This document shows positions 1-5,346 of a stretch of 9,330 nt of DNA, piece after piece (the first letter of the stretch is position 1; the number at the start of each line of letters is the position of its first letter). The position numbers were made by a program, and so were the translations under genes. The notes beneath the pieces were generated by a model. It was given only the letters and a program-made list of their open reading frames with translations, did no database searches and was not told the origin of the DNA. The stretch is taken from contig JAFZTV010000054.1 in assembly GCA_017618625.1 (NCBI GenBank), positions 1 to 9,330 of the forward strand, written 5' to 3'. Source of the DNA: Bacteroidales bacterium (lineage in GTDB: Bacteria; Bacteroidota; Bacteroidia; Bacteroidales; P3).

Positions 1-1184
1 GCAGCTTTTTTGGCAGGATACCAGCCGAAGAAGATGCCCACCGCCACACACACCACGAAACTCAGCACTATGGCACCGTAGCTTATGATATAGGGCCAAG
101 CCAGGATGGATGTGATGGCGTAAGCTATAAGCACTCCGAAGATGATGCCGATGATGCCTCCGATAACGCTCAGCACCACGCTCTCGAAAAGGAACTGACG
201 CATGATGTCGCGGTTCTGTGCACCGATGGCCATACGCAGGCCTATCTCCTTGGTGCGCTCGGTGACGGTGACGTACATGATGTTCATGATGCCGATGCCG
301 CCGACGGCCAACGAGATACCAGCCACGATGGAGAGCAGTATGGTGAGAAATCCCAGCACCTGGCTCATGGTGGAGAGCATCTCTTCCTGAGTGAACACGT
401 TGAAGTCGTCGTCCATACCCTCACGGATGTTGTGAGTAGAGCGCAGCGTGTGGGTTATCTCGACAGCAGCCATCTCGCTTTCTTCCTCGCTGGTGGCCGA
501 CGCCATTATCATGTTGAAGTGATTGATGCCCAAGAAGCGTTTCTGGACGGTGGTGTAAGGGGCGAAGGCTATGTCGTCCTGATCCTGCCCCATCTGGCTC
601 TGACCTTTGCTTTTCAACACACCTATGACCTTCATCGGGATGGAGCCGAAGCGGATGGTTTGTCCGATGGGGTTCTCGCCGTTGGTGAAAAGGGCGTCGG
701 CGATGGTCTTGCCGATAACGCACACCTTTGCGTAACGGGTGACGTCGTCGTCGGTGAACATAAGTCCGCGCTCAAGCGAGTAGTTCTCAATCGAGAGGTA
801 TTTGGGAGAGACGCCTTCGACGCTGCCCGAGTGGTTGTTGTTGCCAAATACCATCTGTGCGGCGCTATTCACCACCGGCGATATGGCGGCCACATAGTGG
901 CAGCTTTTCTGGATGGTCTCGATGTCTTTCAGGTCGAGCGACTTGGTGCTGGAATTGCCCATGTCAACACCGCCTCGGCTCTGACGTTCGGGCCACACCA
1001 TGATCATATTGGTACCCATCGAGCTGAACTCGGCTCGGGTGTTCTGCGTTGCGCTTTGTCCGATGGAGACCATCGTGATAACCGCGGCGATACCAATCAC
1101 CACACCCAGCATCGTAAGCAGGGCGCGGGTCTTGTTGCGCATTATCGCGCGTATGGCTATCTTTATAAGGTTTGTAAAGTTCAC
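1..1184 (-). CDS. MacB/FtsX-type ABC transporter permease (3' end cut off by window edge)
   Basis: This is the inner-membrane permease of a MacB-type tripartite exporter. It couples ATP hydrolysis by the partner ATPase to movement of substrate from the periplasm into the outer-membrane channel. The frame is open from a GTG at 1184 to the window edge (394 residues). It ends in GIFFGWYPAKKA, the usual end of the family just before a short tail, so roughly 10-20 codons are probably missing. A first membrane helix lies at about residues 21-42, followed by a periplasmic MacB core domain (about 43-270) and three C-terminal helices (about 276-300, 333-357 and 367-387). The hallmark GGIGIMNIM and TERTKEIGLRMAIGA stretches span 295-321. 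E. coli MacB is one fused chain; here the ATPase is a separate upstream gene, as is common in Bacteroidetes. GTG was chosen because MNFTNLIKIAIRAIMRNKTR matches typical family N-termini; the alternative is Met15. No Shine-Dalgarno is visible, and the start follows a 7-bp repeat. The substrate cannot be told from sequence. Confidence 0.93.
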   Translation of the reverse strand, partial: MNFTNLIKIAIRAIMRNKTRALLTMLGVVIGIAAVITMVSIGQSATQNTRAEFSSMGTNMIMVWPERQSRGGVDMGNSSTKSLDLKDIETIQKSCHYVAAISPVVNSAAQMVFGNNNHSGSVEGVSPKYLSIENYSLERGLMFTDDDVTRYAKVCVIGKTIADALFTNGENPIGQTIRFGSIPMKVIGVLKSKGQSQMGQDQDDIAFAPYTTVQKRFLGINHFNMIMASATSEEESEMAAVEITHTLRSTHNIREGMDDDFNVFTQEEMLSTMSQVLGFLTILLSIVAGISLAVGGIGIMNIMYVTVTERTKEIGLRMAIGAQNRDIMRQFLFESVVLSVIGGIIGIIFGVLIAYAITSILAWPYIISYGAIVLSFVVCVAVGIFFGWYPAKKA

Positions 1185-1187
1185 TGT

Positions 1188-1222
1188 GAGAATTGAGAAT
1201 TGAAAGTTGTAAAATGGAAATT
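1188..1222. repeat. Degenerate 7-bp tandem repeat between the ATPase and permease genes
   Basis: Five consecutive heptamers fill the gap: GAGAATT, GAGAATT, GAAAGTT, GTAAAAT, GGAAATT. The first two are identical and the rest drift. The block covers almost the whole spacer between the ATPase stop (1221-1223) and the permease GTG (1182-1184), so the permease translation-initiation region lies in repeat DNA. On the transcribed (minus) strand it reads as CAATTCTC-type units. I know similar AATTGA-type heptamer runs as common intergenic material in Bacteroidales genomes, but I could not search for copies. Confidence 0.7.
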
Positions 1223-1964
1223 ACTGCCCGCTCTCATCCACCTTGGGAAGTGCAGCCAACGCTTCGGCCGCCGACTTGGGCATAACGGAATGGTCGTCGA
1301 CCACCATGCCGTCCATCAGCTTCACCACGCGGGTGGTGAACTCGGCAATGTCGGGTTCGTGTGTCACGAAGGCTATGGTCTTTCCTCTGTCGTGGAGGCT
1401 TTGGAAAAGACTCATGATCTCGTATGACGTGCGGGTGTCGAGGTTGCCGGTGGCTTCGTCGGCGAGGATAATCACAGGATCGTTGACTATGGCGCGGGCT
1501 ATAGCCACACGTTGCTGCTGACCTCCCGAAAGCTGAGCCGAGGTGTGCTCCATGCGGTCTTGCAGACCTACGGCTACAAGTGCTTCCATCGCCCGCTCTT
1601 TGCGTTCTTTGGCGCTGAATTTCTTGTTGTACATCAGTGGCAGCTCGACATTCTCCAACGCCGAGGTGCGGGGCAAAAGGTTGTAGTTTTGGAAGACGAA
1701 GCCGATCTTGTGGTTGCGCAGTGTGGCCAGCTCTTTCTTTGTGCGTTCTTTTACGCTCACGCCGTCAATGATATAGTCGCCAGAGGTGGGGGAATCGAGG
1801 CATCCGAGTATGTTCAACAGGGTTGACTTGCCGCTGCCGCTCGTGCCCATGATGCTGACGAACTCGCCCTCTTCGATGTCGAAACTCACACCTCGCAGTG
1901 CGTGCACATATTCGCCACCAACCAGGAAGTCGCGCTTAAGGTCGTTCAACGATATTATGCTCAT
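1221..1964 (-). CDS. MacB/LolD-type ABC transporter ATPase
   Basis: This is the nucleotide-binding subunit (247 aa) that powers the neighbouring permease from the cytoplasmic face. All ABC motifs are intact: Walker A GTSGSGKST (residues 40-48), Q-loop Gln92 in VFQNYNLLP, signature LSGGQQQR (145-152), Walker B IILADE with catalytic Glu170, the D-loop GNLD (173-176), and H-loop His202 in VTHEPDIA. The length and the LSGGQQQRVAIARA form place it in the MacB/LolD (lipoprotein- and macrolide-exporter) subgroup. The ATG at 1962-1964 overlaps the TGA of the adaptor gene as ATGA, which points to translational coupling. A Ser/Ala-rich tail of about 25 residues (VMPKSAAEALAALP onward) follows the core domain. 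LolD itself is a less likely identity, because the upstream adaptor and outer-membrane genes fit an efflux pump. Confidence 0.95.
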   Translation of the reverse strand: MSIISLNDLKRDFLVGGEYVHALRGVSFDIEEGEFVSIMGTSGSGKSTLLNILGCLDSPTSGDYIIDGVSVKERTKKELATLRNHKIGFVFQNYNLLPRTSALENVELPLMYNKKFSAKERKERAMEALVAVGLQDRMEHTSAQLSGGQQQRVAIARAIVNDPVIILADEATGNLDTRTSYEIMSLFQSLHDRGKTIAFVTHEPDIAEFTTRVVKLMDGMVVDDHSVMPKSAAEALAALPKVDESGQ

Positions 1965-3271
1965 CTTTTTCTTCTTTCAGGTCCTTCAAAGAGGCTCTTG
2001 GCTTTCTTTGTGTTAAGCTTTTCGCGGCTTGCCGACAGCACCACCGTCTCACCCTCTGCCAATCCTTCGCTCACCACCACGTTGGCTCCGTCGCTCAGGC
2101 CTGTTTTTACCTCGCGCAGACTCAAGGTCTTGTCTTTCAGCACCACAACGGTCTTCTTGCCGTCGGCTGAACCCTGTGTGTTTGTGGCACCGCTCATACC
2201 GTCGGGCATATCCTTGGGCATTTCTTTCGGCATGTCCTTGGGCATATCCTTCGGGGGGTTGAAACCTTTGGGCATATTCTTTGGTGCGGCAAACCCTTCG
2301 GGCATCTCAGGCAGGGTGTAGCCCTCTTTCTTCAGCATCTTGCAGATGTCGGGAGTCAGCTCGAAATAGGTTGCCTCGAGCGGCACCAACACACCCTCTT
2401 GCTCGTTTACCACGATGCTCACGTTTGCGGTCATGCCTGGATAGAGTTTGTTCTCCTCGTTTGGAGCGGCTATTATCACCTTGTAGGTCACCACGTTGCT
2501 CGTGACGGTGGGGTTGAGGCGGAGCTGCTGCACCGTACCAGTGAACTGGTCTTCGGGGAAGGCGTCAACGGTGAAAACCACGCGCTGGCCCTCTTTAACC
2601 TGTCCGATGTCGGCTTCGTCGATATTGGCTTCCACCTGCATCTCTGTCAGGTTGTTGGCTATCGTGAAGAGGGTAGGGGTGCTGAACGATGCCGCCACCG
2701 TCTGGCCCTCTTCCACCTCTTTGTTCAGTATCACGCCATCGATGGGCGAGTAGATTTCGGCATACTTCAGGTTCGTCACCGCGTTCTCGTAGTTCGACTG
2801 TGCCGAAATCAGCTGGTTCTTTGCCTGCTGCAGGTTTGTGGCCGCCTGGTCGTATTCCTCCTGTGTGGCGGCTTTGTTCTCATAGAGTCGCTTGATGCGG
2901 TCGAAACTCTTCTGTGCCAGGTCTTTGCTGCTCTGTGCCGTCGAGAGGTTAGCCTTGCTCTGCTTCACCTGTTCGCGCAGGTTGCTCTTGTCCAGTTCGG
3001 CCAGCAGGTCGCCCTTCTTCACGGTCGAGTTGTAGTCAACATACAGCTTCTCCACGATGCCGCTCACCTGTGTGCCCACCGTCACCTTATAGACGGGCTG
3101 AATCTCGCCTGTGGCAGTGATAGTGTTCTCAATCTTACCTTTCTCCGACACCGACGAGTTGACGTTCACAACATACTTGCCGCCTTTCGACAGCATCCCG
3201 ATTGCTATCACGGCGACTAGCACCACCGCCAAAACAATCCAGATCCATTTCTTTTTCTTACTCTTTGCCAT
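1961..3271 (-). CDS. MacA-like periplasmic adaptor (HlyD/RND membrane-fusion family)
   Basis: This periplasmic adaptor (436 aa) bridges the MacB-type permease and the TolC-like channel. It begins with a Lys-rich cytoplasmic stub and one membrane anchor (about residues 9-27), as in MacA. A split lipoyl/biotinyl-like domain follows (about 55-95 and 170-200; VGTQVSGIVEKLYVDYNSTV and the AEIYSPIDGVILNKEVEEG half). Between these halves is a helical hairpin rich in Gln/Lys/Ala (about 96-168). Then come a beta-barrel domain (about 205-290, including YPGMTANVSIVV) and a membrane-proximal domain (about 291-415). The last is interrupted by a Met-Pro-Lys repeat (323-359), listed separately. Its stop overlaps the ATPase start by 4 bp, and its start lies 39 nt after the TolC-like gene's stop, so the four genes look like one operon. 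No Shine-Dalgarno is seen. Family and role are clear; the substrate is unknown. Confidence 0.93.
   Translation of the reverse strand: MAKSKKKKWIWIVLAVVLVAVIAIGMLSKGGKYVVNVNSSVSEKGKIENTITATGEIQPVYKVTVGTQVSGIVEKLYVDYNSTVKKGDLLAELDKSNLREQVKQSKANLSTAQSSKDLAQKSFDRIKRLYENKAATQEEYDQAATNLQQAKNQLISAQSNYENAVTNLKYAEIYSPIDGVILNKEVEEGQTVAASFSTPTLFTIANNLTEMQVEANIDEADIGQVKEGQRVVFTVDAFPEDQFTGTVQQLRLNPTVTSNVVTYKVIIAAPNEENKLYPGMTANVSIVVNEQEGVLVPLEATYFELTPDICKMLKKEGYTLPEMPEGFAAPKNMPKGFNPPKDMPKDMPKEMPKDMPDGMSGATNTQGSADGKKTVVVLKDKTLSLREVKTGLSDGANVVVSEGLAEGETVVLSASREKLNTKKAKSLFEGPERRKR
2195..2305 (-). repeat. Met-rich MPK/MPE repeat inside the MacA-like adaptor
   Basis: Residues 323-359 of the adaptor carry methionines at 323, 333, 343, 347, 351, 355 and 359. 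The first three are spaced by 10 residues (EMPEGF, NMPKGF, then KDMPK) and the rest by exactly 4 (DMPK, DMPK, EMPK, DMPD). At the DNA level this is an imperfect 12-bp tandem repeat at about 2201-2248. It interrupts the membrane-proximal domain between VLVPLEATYF and KKTVVVLKDK, where adaptor homologues often carry variable insertions. Met-rich segments can bind Cu(I) or Ag(I) in other periplasmic proteins, but no such role is shown here; a flexible charged linker is equally possible. Confidence 0.85.
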
Positions 3272-3310
3272 ATTGTGTTATAGTTTTATGCTGTAATTTT
3301 TAAGTTTCAT

Positions 3311-4606
3311 TTATTTTACCATGTATATGTCCAGCACCTTCAGGTCGAGCAGATAGGTGTATTTGTTCTGCAGGTAGTCGTTCAGCGCCGAGAGGAATCG
3401 GTCCTGCTGTGTGAGCATATCGACCGTGGTTACAGCGCCGTTCTCGTATTTCAGCCGATAGACGTTGTAGTTCGACTGGTAGGCCTCTTTCAGCAGCTGC
3501 GACGAGCGGTACTGGTTTTTCGCCTGTGCGGTGGCTATGTACTGTGCCTCGATGGTCTTGCGCAGTTCCTGCGACGTCTGGTCGTGCTGCAGCTCTGCCT
3601 GCCTTAGGTTTATCTTGCTCTGCTTCACCTGGGTGATGCTGTTGCCGCGCAGGATGGGGATGTTCAGATTCAAACCCACGGTGCCGCTGAAGTTGCCGCC
3701 GCTCACCATTGTGCCGCTCGTCTGGTCGAGCTGTGCGCCGCCGAGGTAGTAGTTGGCGCCGCCGTTCAGCCCCAGTGTAGGCGAGTAGGCCGACTTGGCT
3801 ATCTTGACGTTGTATTTCGCTAGATCCACGTTCATCTGGCTTATCTGCAGGTCGGGCATGTTGCTCTCGGCCTCGCGGATTACCTGCTCCATCGACAGCA
3901 GCTGCATCTGCGCGTCGTCCTGCTCCAAGTCAATCACGCCCACGGTGGTGCCCCTCTCGAGGCACAGCAGGTTGCGCAGCTCCAGACGGTTGTTCTCTAT
4001 AGTGAGCTTCGTGTTCTCGATGTTGGCCAGCGCGCTCTCGTAGTTGGCCTGTAGCAGCATGTAGTCGCTTTCGAGCAGTTTGCCCACGTTGAATTTCACA
4101 TCGCCCTCGTGCATCTGCTCCTCGCTGGTTTTCAGCACGTCTTTCTGGTACGACAGGCGCTCCTGGTTCATCAGTATGGTGAGGTACGACTGTATAATCT
4201 GAGCCGCCACCGTGTTCTGGCTCTGCTTCACCTTCAGCTCGCTCTGCTTGAGCGACAGCTTGCTCTGCTGCAAGGTGCGCAGGTTAGCCAATCCGCTGAA
4301 CAGCGTCATGTTGGCGTTCACGCCCGCCGAGGTGTTGAACGACGTGCCTCCGCCCTGTATGTTCATGTTCTCGCCCGCCGAGGCGTTCATGGTCGGTGCA
4401 AAGTTCCATTTGGCGTTGCTCACGCTGGCCTCTGCCGACTCGCGGTTCAGTTGTGCTGTCTGCACCGTCAGGTTGTGCTCGTAGGCGTACTGCAGGCATT
4501 CGCTGAGCGACATGCGCACCGTGTCCTGCGCCCGGCACACCCCGGCCACCGCCAGCACGGCCGCCATCACCACCGTTCCCAGCATCGTAGTTCTTTCGTG
4601 TTTCAT
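3311..4606 (-). CDS. TolC-like outer-membrane efflux protein
   Basis: This is the outer-membrane/periplasmic channel subunit (431 aa) of the exporter; as a trimer it would form the exit duct. The N-terminus is a signal peptide (MLGTVVMAAVLAVAGVCRAQ from Met8, cleavage near residues 26-27) followed by SLSECLQYAYEHNLTVQTAQ, the family's first helix. The two-fold internal repeat of the OEP fold is visible. LFSGLANLRTLQQSKLSLKQ (about 102-121) is mirrored by IPILRGNSITQVKQSKINLR (about 317-336), each a beta-strand running into a long Gln/Lys/Ser coiled helix. The ATG at 4604-4606 is the first in frame; Met8 is an alternative. It is the first gene of the operon. A TAAATTTG -7 box lies 47 nt upstream, and farther out is an 11-bp repeat array that may be regulatory. 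The C-terminal LKVLDIYMVK is ordinary for Bacteroidetes members. Confidence 0.94.
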   Translation of the reverse strand: MKHERTTMLGTVVMAAVLAVAGVCRAQDTVRMSLSECLQYAYEHNLTVQTAQLNRESAEASVSNAKWNFAPTMNASAGENMNIQGGGTSFNTSAGVNANMTLFSGLANLRTLQQSKLSLKQSELKVKQSQNTVAAQIIQSYLTILMNQERLSYQKDVLKTSEEQMHEGDVKFNVGKLLESDYMLLQANYESALANIENTKLTIENNRLELRNLLCLERGTTVGVIDLEQDDAQMQLLSMEQVIREAESNMPDLQISQMNVDLAKYNVKIAKSAYSPTLGLNGGANYYLGGAQLDQTSGTMVSGGNFSGTVGLNLNIPILRGNSITQVKQSKINLRQAELQHDQTSQELRKTIEAQYIATAQAKNQYRSSQLLKEAYQSNYNVYRLKYENGAVTTVDMLTQQDRFLSALNDYLQNKYTYLLDLKVLDIYMVK

Positions 4607-4652
4607 CTATAAATCCGTATTTTAGGAAGAATGTAATCAAAAAATCAAACTG

Positions 4653-4660
4653 CAAATTTA
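4653..4660 (-). promoter_or_regulatory. Candidate Bacteroidetes -7 element for the efflux operon
   Basis: On the minus strand this reads TAAATTTG, a perfect match to the Bacteroidetes sigma-ABfr -7 consensus TAnnTTTG. It would start transcription around 4645, giving a leader of about 40 nt before the TolC-like ATG. An A9 tract (minus strand, 4662-4670) lies directly upstream. No good -33 TTTG is present at the expected 19-21 bp spacing, so the call rests on the -7 box, its position and the intergenic context. Such an AT-rich octamer could also occur by chance. Confidence 0.45.
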
Positions 4661-4726
4661 CTTTTTTTTTCGGTATTTGAGCGATTGTATATAAAATAAC
4701 AAACCTTATAAAAGTCCAAGGCAATC

Positions 4727-4825
4727 CATAGCCCAAGTATAGCCCGACCCTAGCCCGACCATAGACATTCGATAGAGAAAACATTGAGACCGCATAGAGG
4801 ACACATAGGGAAAACATAGAGAGTT
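4727..4825. repeat. Nine-unit degenerate 11-bp tandem repeat (core CATAG)
   Basis: Nine consecutive 11-bp units start at 4727, 4738, 4749, 4760, 4771, 4782, 4793, 4804 and 4815. Their first five bases are CATAG, TATAG, CCTAG, CATAG, GATAG, CATTG, CATAG, CATAG and CATAG, so TAG is kept in eight of nine while the last six positions vary. Two subfamilies are visible: units 1-3 continue as CCCRAS (TAGCCCGAC type), and most of units 4-9 are purine-rich (for example CATAGAGGACA, CATAGGGAAAA). There are no single-base indels in 99 bp. Eleven bp is not a codon multiple but is close to one turn of B-DNA, so the core would face one side of the helix. The array ends about 67 bp upstream of the efflux -7 box. 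Confidence 0.88.
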
Positions 4826-4842
4826 GGATGGATTATGGTTCG

Positions 4843-4850
4843 TATTTTTG
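4843..4850 (+). promoter_or_regulatory. Weak candidate -7 element, rightward
   Basis: TATTTTTG matches TAnnTTTG on the plus strand, just right of the 11-bp array. A GTTGG at 4823-4827 is the nearest -33-like sequence, but its spacing is short (about 16 bp). If used, it would give a long leader or a non-coding transcript across the CGAAA repeats. The surrounding DNA is AT-rich, so chance occurrence is likely. Confidence 0.22.
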
Positions 4851-4885
4851 ATTGGGAAATGTTTTCTTCTTTAACTTTTTTTCAT

Positions 4886-4950
4886 CGAAAGACACGAAAA
4901 GGTTGTTTATTTCGAAAGGGTGCGAAAAGAGCGAAAAAAAATGCGAAAAT
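4886..4950. repeat. Cluster of CGAAA motifs at roughly 9-bp spacing
   Basis: CGAAA occurs at 4886, 4895, 4913, 4923, 4932 and 4944 on the plus strand, with intervals of 9, 18, 10, 9 and 12. Most copies read CGAAAAG or GCGAAAA (for example GCGAAAAGA, GCGAAAAAA). This is a decayed roughly 9-bp tandem repeat with one unit lost to drift. It lies in AT-rich DNA and makes the overlapping frame Lys/Arg-rich. The pattern resembles CGCAAAG/CGCGAAAAG-type runs I associate with Bacteroidetes intergenic DNA; copy number elsewhere is unknown. Confidence 0.6.
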
Positions 4951-5048
4951 TCTTTTTGCTTCGCTTGAGGTTGTGGATAAAGTACAATGCGTGAGCATAA
5001 TGGGGGATTGCAAATCTTTGAAAAAGAAGTTGTTGGATGTTAAATCGT

Positions 5049-5056
5049 TAATTTTG
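5049..5056 (+). promoter_or_regulatory. Candidate -7 element upstream of the TonB receptor
   Basis: TAATTTTG matches TAnnTTTG. TTTG at 5017-5020 lies upstream but with a 28-bp spacer, longer than the usual 19-21, and TTG at 5030-5032 is too near. Use would give a leader of about 285 nt for the receptor gene. Weak evidence. Confidence 0.25.
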
Positions 5057-5079
5057 AATTATTAAAAAGGTCGTCGACC

Positions 5080-5112
5080 ACCTAACGCCCTACCAACGCC
5101 CACCTCGCTCCC
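5080..5112. repeat. Three-unit degenerate 11-bp repeat (C-rich)
   Basis: Three adjacent 11-mers read ACCTAACGCCC, TACCAACGCCC and ACCTCGCTCCC. The second and third each match the first at 8 of 11 positions. It shares the 11-bp period and a C-rich character with units 1-3 of the larger array about 330 bp to the left. The preceding 11 bp (5069-5079) is a perfect odd palindrome, GGTCGTCGACC. With only three units this is suggestive, not strong. Confidence 0.45.
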
Positions 5113-5301
5113 CGTATGAAGTTTTGGCTAAAAATAATGATTAAGGATTCGGTTGCTTTCGGTTGAATGGTGCAATGCTTGGGTACAAGATAAATGACTG
5201 CTGATACCCGCTGTTGTGAGGACATTGTGGTTTTATGGGGGCAACGGCAGACGGGTTGGAGGGTTGGCACTAAAACACAATCCATCATGCGGAATGCACA
5301 C

Positions 5302-5309
5302 TATTTTCG
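5302..5309 (+). promoter_or_regulatory. Possible -7 element close to the TonB receptor start
   Basis: TATTTTCG matches TAnnTTTG at all but one fixed position and lies 37 nt before the receptor ATG, a plausible promoter distance. No -33 TTTG is found at the proper spacing. An AGGAG at 5328-5332 lies 14 nt before the ATG (11 nt before the overlapping GTG at 5344). It could act as a ribosome binding site, though Bacteroidetes often do without one. Confidence 0.28.
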
Positions 5310-5346
5310 CTTTTCTGCCGTTTTTATAGGAGTTATATAAAAAGTG

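Larger units (their letters stand above)
4607..5346. other. Divergent intergenic region, repeat-rich, no convincing gene
   Basis: This 740-bp gap separates the efflux operon (leftward) from the TonB receptor (rightward). From left to right it holds an AT-rich promoter-like stretch (4607-4715), a nine-unit 11-bp repeat (4727-4825), an AT-rich block with CGAAA motifs (4830-5065), a short 11-bp-period C-rich block (5080-5112), and about 230 bp before the receptor in which I see only weak promoter-like signals and a GGGTTGG direct repeat (5253-5267). Open frames here (4835-5065 plus, 5082-5288 minus) show no domain, signal or family resemblance and coincide with the repeats. No RNA gene was recognised. 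Confidence 0.8.

Noticed and set aside
432..1196. Plus-strand 254-codon open frame over the permease
   Set aside because: Antisense shadow of an unbroken MacB-type permease frame.
4284..4817. Minus-strand open frame through the 11-bp array into the TolC-like gene
   Set aside because: It reads the TolC-like gene in the wrong frame and becomes low-complexity; the 11-bp period does not match codons. The array is better seen as non-coding.
4727..4825. CRISPR-like array
   Set aside because: Units are contiguous 11-mers with no spacers, the repeats are degenerate, and no cas genes are nearby.
4943..4964. Inverted repeat GCGAA...TTCGC as a terminator
   Set aside because: Only 5 bp of stem with a 12-nt loop and no following T run; explained by the CGAAA repeats.
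4835..5065. 76-codon open frame on the plus strand in the intergenic gap
   Set aside because: Its Lys/Arg-rich product simply translates the CGAAA repeat cluster; no signal, domain or initiation site, and AT-rich composition unlike the neighbouring genes.
5082..5288. 68-codon open frame on the minus strand
   Set aside because: No recognisable family, no promoter or ribosome-binding context; its end runs through the C-rich 11-bp block. Could be part of a dispersed intergenic sequence, but not supportable as a gene.
5344..5346. GTG directly before the receptor ATG as start codon
   Set aside because: The adjacent ATG at 5347 adds or removes one residue only and is the more usual start; signal peptide prediction is the same.
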